Source: Fuerstiella sp.
GTDB taxonomy: Bacteria; Planctomycetota; Planctomycetia; Planctomycetales; Planctomycetaceae
Length of the DNA stretch: 64,000 nucleotides
Assembly (NCBI GenBank): GCA_022843805.1
Contig: JALHMY010000037.1
Location: 1-64,000 of the forward strand
Direction: 5' to 3'
Within the stretch, counting starts at the first letter, position 1; every line of letters starts with the position of its first letter. Made by a program: the position numbers and the translations under genes. Below are positions 1-8,811 of the stretch, in pieces. Under the pieces are notes generated by a model. It was not told where the DNA came from. It searched no databases and saw only the letters and a program-made list of their open reading frames with translations.

Positions 1-119
1 TCCTTGTTGAAATCCGTCCTGATTCGCTGTGATATCGAATCTACGTATTTCCTCAGGGAATTCTCAGGCCTTTTCGAAAATATCAACCGCACGAGCGAAG
101 GAGTTCGCTTGGTTGAGGA

Positions 120-240
120 CTAGTGCTCTGTCAAGCTTTGAATTTCGGGTAGTGGACCTTGCTAAAGGTCCTGTAGCGATGGGATCTTTGGCAAGATCCA
201 CTACATTCAACCCGAACTCTTTGTCTTGACGGAGCACTAG
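120..240. repeat. REP/BIME-like paired hairpin element, copy 1
   Basis: Two hairpins face each other: GGACCTT-gct-AAAGGTCC at 154-171 and GGATCTTTggcAAGATCC at 182-199. They are bracketed by a GTAG foot (149-152) and its complement CTAC (201-204). The outer ends form a terminal inverted repeat, CTAGTGCTCTGTCAAG at 120-135 and its near-complement ending at 240. The same element lies in the opposite orientation at 18551-18651. GTAG feet plus short hairpins in inverted pairs are the known form of REP/BIME elements moved by RAYT transposases; the assignment is inference. The right end supplies the TAG stop codon of the neighbouring minus-strand gene. Confidence 0.8.
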
Positions 241-1283
241 CGAGACTCTGCGCTGAGATCGTGGTCTTCGATCTTCTTGTGCAGAGTGTTCCGGTTGATC
301 CCCAGTCTTGTGGCCGTTCGAGTCTGTACTCCCTGGCACTGCCGCAGGACCTGCAGGATCAGTTCCTTTTCGACGACGTTAATCACCTGATTGTACACAT
401 CGTTGGAATCTTCACCGACCTGAGCGACCCGGCGACTGACAAGTTCCCTGCACAGTGTATCCAGGTCTTCAGCCGCCCGGCGTCCAATCCGTACGGGCGC
501 AAGGCCACGTACATGCTGTGGAAGCAAATCGGCCCCAATTTCATCATTGGTCGACAGAACCAGAGCTCTCTCAATGTAGTTTTGCAGCTCTCGAACGTTT
601 CCGGGCCAGTCATACTGAATCAGATACCGCAGTGCTTCCGGAGTGATTCGGGGAACCGGCAGTCCATTTGCCATGGAATATCGGCGAACAAAGAAGCTGA
701 CCAGATCCGGGATATCTTCCTGGCGGTCTCGAAGGGCCGGAAGAAAAATGGGGATGACGTTCAGACGATAAAACAGGTCTTCCCGAAAGCGGCCTCTCTG
801 AATCTGATCCTGGAGATCCACGTTGGTCGCCGCGATGACCCGGCAGTCAACTCGAATGGTTCGAGTATCGCCGACCCGTTCAAACTCGTGTTCCTGCAGC
901 ACTCGCAGCAATTTTACCTGGAGCTGGTAGCTGACCGAATTGATTTCATCAAGGAATACGGTTCCACCGTGAGCCGCTTCAAACCGTCCTGTCCGCGTCT
1001 CAATTGCGCTGGTGAATGCGCCTTTGGCATGCCCAAACAGTTCGCTCTCAAGCAGGCTTTCTGACAGCGCTCCGCAGTTCACTCGGATAAACGGACCGGT
1101 GGCCCGGGGACTCAGTTCATGCAGCGCACGAGCAATCAGTTCTTTTCCCGTTCCCGTTTCGCCGGTCAGAAGCACAGTTGCCGAAGTCGGGGCGACTTTG
1201 CGAGTGACCCGATACACTTCCTGCATCGGCTCGCAGTCGCCGATCAGCCCGCTGATTAATCCTGTGTCTGCCTTCATGCTCAT
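237..1283 (-). CDS. sigma-54-dependent transcriptional activator (AAA+ plus Fis-type HTH), no sensor domain
   Basis: 348-residue bacterial enhancer-binding protein that should remodel sigma-54 RNA polymerase by ATP hydrolysis. Visible: Walker A GETGTGKE at about residues 41-48, the sigma-54 contact loop reading GAFTSA instead of GAFTGA at 88-93, Walker B VFLDEI at about 109-114, a typical AAA+ lid with [17 protein letters not shown], and a C-terminal Fis-like helix-turn-helix ([18 protein letters not shown]). It begins directly at the AAA+ domain, so there is no receiver, GAF or PAS input domain; this resembles PspF-type activators controlled by a partner protein. The essential Thr of the contact loop is kept. 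Its TAG stop lies inside the terminal repeat of the element at 120-240. The gene stands alone and its targets cannot be told from the window. Confidence 0.93.
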   Translation of the reverse strand: MSMKADTGLISGLIGDCEPMQEVYRVTRKVAPTSATVLLTGETGTGKELIARALHELSPRATGPFIRVNCGALSESLLESELFGHAKGAFTSAIETRTGRFEAAHGGTVFLDEINSVSYQLQVKLLRVLQEHEFERVGDTRTIRVDCRVIAATNVDLQDQIQRGRFREDLFYRLNVIPIFLPALRDRQEDIPDLVSFFVRRYSMANGLPVPRITPEALRYLIQYDWPGNVRELQNYIERALVLSTNDEIGADLLPQHVRGLAPVRIGRRAAEDLDTLCRELVSRRVAQVGEDSNDVYNQVINVVEKELILQVLRQCQGVQTRTATRLGINRNTLHKKIEDHDLSAESR

Positions 1284-1583
1284 TTTCTGGTAAAAGGTCC
1301 CACCGCAGTTTTTCCTGTAATGCCAAAATTGTCAGCATCGCGACTGGGGAATCCACTCTTCTGATTCGATGGAACGAATATTACGGACTGCCAGGAAATC
1401 TCCAACAGTGAATGTGCCTGTTTCCTGAACAATGGAAGCAAGTCTTGCCTTAAATCGGGCATTTTTCCGGTAAATTCGCCGTGATTGTTAAGGATCAGTG
1501 ATTTAATGACGCTCGCCACGCCGCATCAAAATTCCTGATTTGTGGTACGGAGTCGGGATGTTTGTCGTTGAACGCAGCGTCGG

Positions 1584-1688
1584 AGTGCTCTGTCAGCCTT
1601 TAAAATGTAGGTTGGACATTCCTGTCCGACTGCACTTTGACGGGCAGGAATGCCCAATCGTACCCCAAAATGAAGTATTAACAGAGCA
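1584..1688. repeat. Dispersed hairpin element (GTAGGTTGGACATTCC type), full copy
   Basis: Ends AGTGCTCTGT (1584-1593) and ACAGAGCA are inverted and resemble the ends of the element at 120-240. Inside are a GTAG foot at 1607-1610 with the hairpin GGACA-ttcc-TGTCC (1614-1627), and a second hairpin GGGCA-ggaa-TGCCC at 1642-1654. The right half recurs at 32003-32054 downstream of another gene. The element occupies the upstream region of the alcohol dehydrogenase gene at 1827. I see no gene in the rest of 1284-1826. Confidence 0.75.
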
Positions 1689-1826
1689 GGAGGCAATGAT
1701 AGCCGTGTGATTAGTTGCGGAGAAATTCCCTGAAGAACCCGTTTTTCTTTCCTGACGCGGGCCGTTAACCTCCTGCATCGTAAACACGCTTTTTTAAGGT
1801 GACTCAGCAGAAGACGATGTGGGACG

Positions 1827-2852
1827 ATGAAAGCAATTCGCCTGGAAGAACCCAAACATTTTGCCCATGTGGAAATTGACGAACCAGGTTCGCCGGCTGC
1901 CGGAATGGCGCTTGTTCGGACGCATCGGATGGGAATCTGCGGCACCGATCTGAGTGGATACCTGGGGAAATTTCCATTCTTTCGTTATCCAAGAATTCCG
2001 GGACATGAGCTGGGTGTTGAAGTCCTGGAGGTTGGCGAAAACGTAACGTCGGTCAGGCCAGGCGATCGATGCAGCGTGGAACCTTACATGAACTGTGGTC
2101 ATTGCTACGCCTGCAGAAGAGGGAATGGGAACTGCTGCACATCGCTGAACGTCATCGGTGTCATGGTTGACGGCGGGCTGTGCGAGCGATTTCTGATACG
2201 AGCCGACAAGCTTCACCCTTCCCGTCATCTTTCTTATGAGCAGCTGGCGCTTGTGGAAACACTGGCAATCGGATGCCATGCGACCGACAGAGCTGCACCG
2301 CAAAAAGGTGACCATGTGATGATCATCGGTGCCGGGCCAATTGGGCTGGCCACGCTCGAGTTCACCCGATTGAGCGGTGCCACAGTGACCCTGATGGATA
2401 TGGTGCCCTCAAGGCTCGAGTTTTGTCGCCGGAAGTATGGAATCGAACATACGATCCATTTTACGGGAGATGGTTCCGAGCTGGAGCAGATGAAGCAGAT
2501 TACCGGTGGAGATATGTATGCGGTTGTTACTGACGCAACGGGAAATCGCCACTCAATGTCAGGTGCACTAAAGTATGTGGCTCATACCGGAACGCTGGTC
2601 TATGTGGGAATCACAACCGAGGAGATCACCTTTACTCATCCCACTTTGCATCGACCGGAAATGACTATCAAAGCGTCTCGAAATGCAATGCCGGCAGACT
2701 TCAGCCGGATTATCAGGCTGATTGAAGACGGGACAATTGATACGGCTCCGTGGATTACTCACCGAACATCGTTTAACAACATGATAGAGGAATTTGAATC
2801 CTTCACTCGACCGGAAACAGGCGTCATTAAAGCGGTCGTGGAAGTGACATAG
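1827..2852 (+). CDS. Zinc-dependent medium-chain alcohol/threonine dehydrogenase family protein
   Basis: 341-residue MDR-family NAD(P)-dependent dehydrogenase. The catalytic zinc ligands are visible as C38 and the G-H-E motif (H60, E61). The structural zinc lobe is C90-x2-C93-x2-C96-x7-C104. A Rossmann dinucleotide motif GAGPIG follows at about residues 169-174. Length and layout match the threonine dehydrogenase/sorbitol dehydrogenase/galactitol-phosphate dehydrogenase branch. Substrate specificity cannot be read from the sequence. The ATG at 1827 has only a weak purine-rich sequence (GGGAC) upstream. It stands alone between a dispersed repeat and the uvrA-like gene, with 137 bp to the latter. 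Confidence 0.9.
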   Translation: MKAIRLEEPKHFAHVEIDEPGSPAAGMALVRTHRMGICGTDLSGYLGKFPFFRYPRIPGHELGVEVLEVGENVTSVRPGDRCSVEPYMNCGHCYACRRGNGNCCTSLNVIGVMVDGGLCERFLIRADKLHPSRHLSYEQLALVETLAIGCHATDRAAPQKGDHVMIIGAGPIGLATLEFTRLSGATVTLMDMVPSRLEFCRRKYGIEHTIHFTGDGSELEQMKQITGGDMYAVVTDATGNRHSMSGALKYVAHTGTLVYVGITTEEITFTHPTLHRPEMTIKASRNAMPADFSRIIRLIEDGTIDTAPWITHRTSFNNMIEEFESFTRPETGVIKAVVEVT

Positions 2853-2989
2853 AACGCCATTCTGCCGGAAGGTTCAGACGCATTCCCTGGTTCAGTACCA
2901 GATTAGCCGATCATCGGCGAATCAGCAGCGGATGAATCAGTCGAGTACCGACCCCGCAAAAGAGATTCCTGTTTTTCCGGACGGAAAGA

Positions 2990-5848
2990 ATGGACGTGAG
3001 TGCATCTGCTCAGATTGAACTGGAAGGTGTGCGCGTTCACAACCTGAAAGGAATCAGCGTTCGAATTCGGCGAAACGCGCTGACGGTCATATGCGGGGTG
3101 AGCGGATCTGGCAAGAGCAGTCTGGCATTCGATACGCTTTTTGCCGAGGGGCAGCGGCGATACATCGAGACATTTTCGCCATCGGCCAGACAGTTTCTCG
3201 ACCGTATCGAACGTCCGGCTGCTGACCGCATTGACGGCATTCCTCCGGCGATTGCGATCCGTCAAAACCAGCGGGTTCAGGGGAACCGCAGCACTGTGGG
3301 CACTCGGACGGAGATTCTCGATTATCTGCGCCTGCTTTTTGTGCGTGCCGGAAGTTTGTTTTGCCCCGAATGCGGATCTGAAGTTGTCAGTTTTACGGCA
3401 GAATCGGCGGCCGCCTGGCTGCAGGAAAAGCGTCGCGGCAGTCGAGCGATGATTGCGTTTCGAACGCCTGCGGAGTCAGTTGGGACGCCACAGGAGTCTT
3501 TTTCCTCACTGCTGCAGAGCCTTCAGCAAAGGGGCTTCAGCCGAGTGCTGTGTTTCGGCAGAGTGCAGAAAATTGAGAGCCTGGCTGCTGAGTTACTGAC
3601 TGGATCCGAGCACTCGATACCGTCCGAGCTGACCGTAATTCTGGACCGACTGCAAATCAATGAGGAACAGTCTGAACGACTGACTGAGTCTCTGGAGACA
3701 GCGCTGATTAACGGCGACTCTGAATGCATTGTTTTCCTGCCGTCTGGTCGTTCCGCGTCGAACGCCGGGGCAGCCGAAGCGAATGCGATTGTGGCGGAGA
3801 CTGATAATCCTGTGAGCTCAACAGATCCGGCCGCAGTATCGGAGTCACATCGAAATGCGGGACCACCTTTTCGGGTTACAGAGATCGACGGCAATGTATG
3901 GACCGAGTTTCGGTTTAGCGGACATTCAAAGTGCGGGACATGTGGAAAAACTGTTCCGGAAGCTGTGCCCGAAATGCTCAACTTTAATTCGGTTATTGGA
4001 GCGTGTCCAAACTGCCGGGGAACCGGCCTGGTATCTGAAACGACAGCGGATGATAAAGCGTCATCGGCACCCCGAACTCGTGCGGGTGCCCGGAAGACTC
4101 GAGTCGAGAAACGATCAGTCGTTTGTCCGGTATGTCACGGCATCCGGTTGAACCGTGATGCAGATGCGATACAGCTGTCTGGTCGGCGTTTTACTGAGAT
4201 AATGTGTATGGAGCTGACGGACGTCTCTGCCTGGCTGCAGCAAACGGTGGCTGGATTTGCTGACCCCGGGGGCAGGACTCTGCGGTCGGTTGTGGCGCAG
4301 TTACAGGACCGGCTTCGGTTTCTGCTGGAATGCGGAGTGGGCTATGTCACGCTGAATCGTGCGATGAATACATTATCGGGTGGCGAAGCTCAGCGGGTGA
4401 TGCTCACTGCCGCCCTCGGTTCCGGACTTGTCAGTACTCTGTACGTTCTTGATGAGCCGACGAGTGGCCTGCATGCTGATGACACTGAGAAGATCATCAA
4501 GGCGGCTCGACGTTTAAAGAACAGCGGAAACACTCTTGTGGTCGTTGAGCACGATCCACAGTTTATTCTTGCTGCGGATGAAGTGCTGGAGATTGGGCCG
4601 GGAGCCGGAGTCGCTGGCGGGCAGGTGGTGTTTCAGGGAACGCCGACTGAGCTGCTGGATCGTGGGGACTCAGCGACAGGTCAGAAGCTGAAACAATATC
4701 TGGAGCAGCAATTGCATGCCGCCCGGGATTCCGCAGGTTCAGCGTCATCTGCTGCAGGGACGGCTCAGCGTTCTGTTCTGAAACCTGCATGGACCCTGCA
4801 GACACGGGAGATCTTGCAGCCGTCGTCAGAAGAGATGCACTGGATCGAAGTCGAAGGGGCATGCTGCCACAATATTGTGAACCTTGATGTGCGTTTTCCT
4901 CTGGGGCTGGTTATTGGTGTGTCGGGCGTGAGCGGCAGCGGGAAGAGTTCACTGATTGTTGATACTCTTTATCCTGCCTGCTGCCGTGCCCTGGGCCAGG
5001 AGTGTGAAACCGATGGTGACGGAACTGTTCAGCGGCTGAAGGGACTTGAAGCCATTGATCAGGTGATGCTGCTGGATCAGCGACCGCTGCAGAAATCCAG
5101 TCGCAGTATACCAGCCACATGGATTGGGGTGTTTGACGATATACGAAGGCTGATGGCAGAAACGCACGAGGCAAAGAAACGAAACTACACACCGGGTTCG
5201 TTCAGTTTCAACAGTGCCAGGGGCGGGCGTTGCCCGGTCTGTGAGGGTCTGGGCATTGTGACAATTGACATGCAGTTCCTTGCAGACATAGAAACGATCT
5301 GCGAGCAATGCCAGGGACGCAGATTTCGTCCGGATATTCTGGAAATTCGATACCGGGATCGGTCGATTAACGACATTCTGGAAATGACGGCCGACGAAGC
5401 ATTCACATTTCTGAACGGAAATCGTCGGATACAGCAGCGTTTGAATGCTGTACGGCAGGCCGGACTTGGATATTTGCGACTTGGACAGCCCTTGTCCACA
5501 ATGTCGGGTGGTGAGGCTCAGCGTCTGAGAATCGCATCTCTTTTGGCAGGCACACCAGTGGGTGAAGAAGAAACAGCAGCGGCGAACCGCAGGGGATCAG
5601 CGATTTCCCGGACTGGACGCACGCTTTTTCTGCTTGATGAACCGTCTGCCGGGCTCCACCTACAGGATATTGACCGACTAATCGATTGTTTGCAGTATCT
5701 GGTCCGAACCGGACATACAATCATTCTGGCAGAACACGACAATTATTTGCTGTCGCGAACGAACTATCTGATCGAAATGGGCCCCGGAGCAGGCTCCCAG
5801 GGTGGGAGAATTCTGCGTGAGGGCCTTATGATCAGTGGCTCAGCGTAA
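2990..5848 (+). CDS. uvrA: UvrA-family excinuclease ATPase (divergent paralogue)
   Basis: 952-residue tandem ABC ATPase of the UvrA family, which recognises DNA lesions for nucleotide excision repair. First Walker A GVSGSGKSS is at about 36-44 and the second at about 643. ABC signatures LSGGEAQRV (about 462) and MSGGEAQRL (about 838) are each followed by a LLDEPS/VLDEPTSGLH Walker B. Zinc-module cysteines occur as CPECG (about 125), CGTCG, CPNC, CPVCHG and CPVCEG/CEQCQG. The region between the first zinc module and the signature is shorter than in E. coli UvrA. The sequence ETFSPSARQFLDRIERP differs from the canonical ESLSAYARQFL motif, so this may be a second UvrA rather than the main housekeeping copy. 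Whether it still engages UvrB is unknown. Confidence 0.9.
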   Translation: MDVSASAQIELEGVRVHNLKGISVRIRRNALTVICGVSGSGKSSLAFDTLFAEGQRRYIETFSPSARQFLDRIERPAADRIDGIPPAIAIRQNQRVQGNRSTVGTRTEILDYLRLLFVRAGSLFCPECGSEVVSFTAESAAAWLQEKRRGSRAMIAFRTPAESVGTPQESFSSLLQSLQQRGFSRVLCFGRVQKIESLAAELLTGSEHSIPSELTVILDRLQINEEQSERLTESLETALINGDSECIVFLPSGRSASNAGAAEANAIVAETDNPVSSTDPAAVSESHRNAGPPFRVTEIDGNVWTEFRFSGHSKCGTCGKTVPEAVPEMLNFNSVIGACPNCRGTGLVSETTADDKASSAPRTRAGARKTRVEKRSVVCPVCHGIRLNRDADAIQLSGRRFTEIMCMELTDVSAWLQQTVAGFADPGGRTLRSVVAQLQDRLRFLLECGVGYVTLNRAMNTLSGGEAQRVMLTAALGSGLVSTLYVLDEPTSGLHADDTEKIIKAARRLKNSGNTLVVVEHDPQFILAADEVLEIGPGAGVAGGQVVFQGTPTELLDRGDSATGQKLKQYLEQQLHAARDSAGSASSAAGTAQRSVLKPAWTLQTREILQPSSEEMHWIEVEGACCHNIVNLDVRFPLGLVIGVSGVSGSGKSSLIVDTLYPACCRALGQECETDGDGTVQRLKGLEAIDQVMLLDQRPLQKSSRSIPATWIGVFDDIRRLMAETHEAKKRNYTPGSFSFNSARGGRCPVCEGLGIVTIDMQFLADIETICEQCQGRRFRPDILEIRYRDRSINDILEMTADEAFTFLNGNRRIQQRLNAVRQAGLGYLRLGQPLSTMSGGEAQRLRIASLLAGTPVGEEETAAANRRGSAISRTGRTLFLLDEPSAGLHLQDIDRLIDCLQYLVRTGHTIILAEHDNYLLSRTNYLIEMGPGAGSQGGRILREGLMISGSA

Positions 5849-5945
5849 CAGGACTGGGTAAGAGGATTGAATGTGTGGAGGCGATTTAGCCTCACTTTGG
5901 AAATCACTGGCGGATCCGACTGAATAATCCGGGAGACAGCATTCC

Positions 5946-6878
5946 ATGTCGTCGCTGATTGAATTGCGACAACTCACCAAGGACTACGGCAGCTTTCGCG
6001 CGCTGCACGAAGTCAGTCTGGATATTGAACAGGGAGTGACAGGACTGCTGGGGCCAAATGGAGCCGGAAAGAGTACTCTGATCAAGGTGCTGCTGGGCCT
6101 TGTGCGGGTCACCAGTGGCAGTGGTCATGTTCTGGGCATACCTCTCGGAACGAACACGGCTGCGATTCGTGCAAACATTGGATATATGCCGGAAGACGAC
6201 TGTTACATGCACGGGCTCACTGGCATTGAAACGGTTGAAGTCGCTGCCCGGTTATCACGACTGCCGGCGACGGAGGCATTGCGCCGCGGGCATGAGATCC
6301 TGGATTTCTGCGGAATGGGCCAGGAGCGTTATCGAAAGGTGGAGACGTTTTCCACGGGGATGCGACAAAAGCTTCGATTCGCAATGTCGATTGTACATGA
6401 CCCGAAGCTGCTGATTCTGGATGAACCCACATCCGGTCTGGACCCTCAGGAACGTGATGCCATGCTGAATCGCATCCGCATCCTGTCCCGCCAGTTTGAA
6501 AAATCCGTGATTTTGTGTACTCATATTCTGCCGGACGTTCAGACCGTCTGTGATGCCGTGACGATCCTCGCGGGGGGGCGAGTTCGATTATCCGGCAGAC
6601 TTGAGACCCTTTGCACGGTGAAGGATCCCTCGCAGGTGGTGCATCTGCTGGAAGATGCACACAGGTTTGCGGCGGCCCTTCAGGATCGTGGAGTCCGGGT
6701 TGACGTGACAGCACCAAGGCATCTGCGTGTTCACGGAGAAGTGGGCGCTCTGAATACCGTTCTTTGGGGAACTGCGGCTGAGGCGGGTGTCACGATTCGC
6801 AGTATCCAGCCGTCCCGAAATTCACTGGAACAGATTTTTCTGGACGCAGTCCGCGAGGTGCATGTTGCCAATACATAA
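5946..6878 (+). CDS. ABC transporter ATP-binding protein (module 1)
   Basis: 310-residue ATPase subunit of a two-component ABC exporter. Walker A is GLLGPNGAGKST, the signature is FSTGMRQKLRFA, and Walker B is LLILDEPTSGLDP. The C-terminal 100 residues form the extra domain common in ABC-2 type export ATPases. The permease gene begins inside its last codons (6862), and a second ATPase/permease pair follows at 7870-9737, so all four genes probably form one operon. Substrate unknown; related planctomycete and Nos/Gld-type ABC-2 systems act in export or gliding, but nothing here decides that. Confidence 0.93.
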   Translation: MSSLIELRQLTKDYGSFRALHEVSLDIEQGVTGLLGPNGAGKSTLIKVLLGLVRVTSGSGHVLGIPLGTNTAAIRANIGYMPEDDCYMHGLTGIETVEVAARLSRLPATEALRRGHEILDFCGMGQERYRKVETFSTGMRQKLRFAMSIVHDPKLLILDEPTSGLDPQERDAMLNRIRILSRQFEKSVILCTHILPDVQTVCDAVTILAGGRVRLSGRLETLCTVKDPSQVVHLLEDAHRFAAALQDRGVRVDVTAPRHLRVHGEVGALNTVLWGTAAEAGVTIRSIQPSRNSLEQIFLDAVREVHVANT

Positions 6879-7842
6879 CCTGGGTTATCGAGCATGGCAG
6901 GGAACGCTGGGAGCTTTTGGAACTCGCTGGATTGTCGTTGCGGAGATTGGGATACGACGAGCATGGCAGAGTATCTGGCTGAGACGAATTCTGGTCTTTG
7001 CATGGATGCCGGCAGCGATGATGGGATTTTTGATTTTTTTGTATGAACGTTCTGCGGAGGACGGTGGACCATCCCCTCGAATGTTTCAGGAACTGTCCCG
7101 AATGTTGTTGCGGGGAGGAACGGAGGATCCGTCACTTTCGGATCTGTTTACACCCAACGCTGTGTTTCAGTCGAAGGAGTCGCTGGCTGAGAATCGACAT
7201 CAGTTCTGGTCGATGTTACTGCTGGCGCTGTTTGATCGATCACAGGCATTTCTGATGATTCCGATTGTGGGACTGATATCACCGCCTCTGATTTCGCAGG
7301 ATGTCAGGTCGCGCGCTTTTCTGCTTTACTTTTCCCGTCCTCTGTCTCGAACTCAGTACATTCTGGGTAAAGCGGCGGTGGTGATGTTTTACACATCCCT
7401 TGTCACTCTGGTTCCGGGGCTGCTGCTGTATACCGTTGGCGTTTTATTGTCTCCGTCGCTCAGCATTGTCCTGTACACGTGGGACATTCCATTGCGAGTT
7501 GTGGCCGTGTCGGCGGCAGTGACGATTCCGTGTACATTCCTGTCACTCATGTTCTCCTCGCTGACGACGGAGTCTCGATTCGCATCGTTCGCTTGGTTCA
7601 GCGTCTGGATATTTGGTTTTGCGACGTACGTCGCTGTTATGGGGCCCTTATCGGGTTCCGGCAGCAGTGTGCTGATACAGTGTGTCAGTCTGTTTCACCT
7701 TTTGCGCGATGTTGGCTCGTGGATACTTGACGTCAAAACGGATGTCAGTGACATCCAGACACGGATGGCCGTGCTGATCGCACTGACCTGTATTTCTGCG
7801 GCGACTCTCTACCGGCGAGTGTCGGCTCCGATGCAGATTTAA
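6862..7842 (+). CDS. ABC-2 type transporter permease (module 1)
   Basis: About 326 residues from the ATG at 6862 (MLPIHNLGYRAWQG), which is preceded by GAGGTG and overlaps the ATPase gene by 17 bp. An open frame extends up to 6787 but that part lies wholly within the ATPase gene, so I prefer the downstream start. Several hydrophobic segments are visible, including RRILVFAWMPAAMMGFLIFL, QAFLMIPIVGLISPPLI, AAVVMFYTSLVTLVPGLLL and FASFAWFSVWIFGFATYVA. The motif SRAFLLYFSRPLSRTQYILGK is typical of ABC-2 permeases. It should form the membrane channel driven by the ATPase at 5946. Confidence 0.88.
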   Translation: MLPIHNLGYRAWQGTLGAFGTRWIVVAEIGIRRAWQSIWLRRILVFAWMPAAMMGFLIFLYERSAEDGGPSPRMFQELSRMLLRGGTEDPSLSDLFTPNAVFQSKESLAENRHQFWSMLLLALFDRSQAFLMIPIVGLISPPLISQDVRSRAFLLYFSRPLSRTQYILGKAAVVMFYTSLVTLVPGLLLYTVGVLLSPSLSIVLYTWDIPLRVVAVSAAVTIPCTFLSLMFSSLTTESRFASFAWFSVWIFGFATYVAVMGPLSGSGSSVLIQCVSLFHLLRDVGSWILDVKTDVSDIQTRMAVLIALTCISAATLYRRVSAPMQI

Positions 7843-7869
7843 TGTGAGAGGAAGGCTGGCGAGCCGCAT

Positions 7870-8811
7870 ATGATCGAGTTTCAGAACGTTACCCGGATGT
7901 ATGGAAAGGTGCTGGGTGTCAACGACATCAGTTTGTCGCTGGCTCCGGGCGCTTATGGTCTTTTGGGGCCAAATGGGGCGGGAAAGAGCACGCTTCTGAA
8001 TCTGCTCATCGGGCAGCTTCGGCCAACTCGGGGAACGGTTCGAGTGTTACAGCAGGATCCTCGAAACAATCATGAACTGATGCGGCGTATTGGATATTGC
8101 CCCAGTTTTGAGGGAATGTACTCGGGTGTGCGGGGACTGGAATGGGTCACGTTTCTGCTGCAAATGCAGGGCTACGGTCGACTTGAAGCAAATTGCCGTG
8201 CTCTGGAATGCATGGAACTGGTTGGAATGACGGAAGGGATGAATCGTCCGATTTCCGGGTATTCGCGCGGAATGAGGCAGCGGACCAAACTTGCGCAGGC
8301 GATTTCTCATGACCCTGAGCTTTTGATTCTGGACGAACCACTCAGCGGCCTTGATCCTATTGGGCGTGCTCAGATTACTCAGCTGCTCAGGGACTGGATC
8401 AGCATGGGGCGCAGTGTGATTATCGCCAGCCATGTACTGCATGAAATTGAGGCGCTCACTGAGTCCTTTCTGCTGATTTCCGGAGGTCGGCTTCTGGCAT
8501 CCGGAACGGCTGAGGAGGTACACGAATTGTTGTTTAATGTGCCTGTGGAAATTCATATTCGCTGCAATGACACACGAAAACTTTCATCCATTCTTTTACA
8601 GAATGAAATTGCAGATTCTGCAAGAATTGGACGGACGGACTCTGGTGACGAAGTTCTTGTTCTGACAACAAGGCACAGCCGACAGTTGTCCTCTACCCTG
8701 CCCCACCTGATCCTCGACGACGATCTTCGTATCTATGAAATGCGGACTGCGGACGATTCTCTTCAGTCGCTGTTTAATTCCCTGATGAAGATACATCGAG
8801 GTGAACTGTGA
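7870..8811 (+). CDS. ABC transporter ATP-binding protein (module 2)
   Basis: 313-residue ABC ATPase with Walker A GLLGPNGAGKST, signature YSRGMRQRTKLA and Walker B LLILDEPLSGLDP. It is similar in layout to the ATPase at 5946 but clearly divergent, as expected for an old duplication or for a hetero-oligomeric exporter. It starts 27 bp after the first permease, and its stop codon overlaps the GTG start of the second permease (8808), implying translational coupling. Substrate not predictable. Confidence 0.93.
   Translation: MIEFQNVTRMYGKVLGVNDISLSLAPGAYGLLGPNGAGKSTLLNLLIGQLRPTRGTVRVLQQDPRNNHELMRRIGYCPSFEGMYSGVRGLEWVTFLLQMQGYGRLEANCRALECMELVGMTEGMNRPISGYSRGMRQRTKLAQAISHDPELLILDEPLSGLDPIGRAQITQLLRDWISMGRSVIIASHVLHEIEALTESFLLISGGRLLASGTAEEVHELLFNVPVEIHIRCNDTRKLSSILLQNEIADSARIGRTDSGDEVLVLTTRHSRQLSSTLPHLILDDDLRIYEMRTADDSLQSLFNSLMKIHRGEL

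Noticed and set aside
261..1064. Plus-strand open frame of 267 codons
   Set aside because: It is the antisense of the sigma-54 activator, whose motifs are unmistakable on the minus strand.
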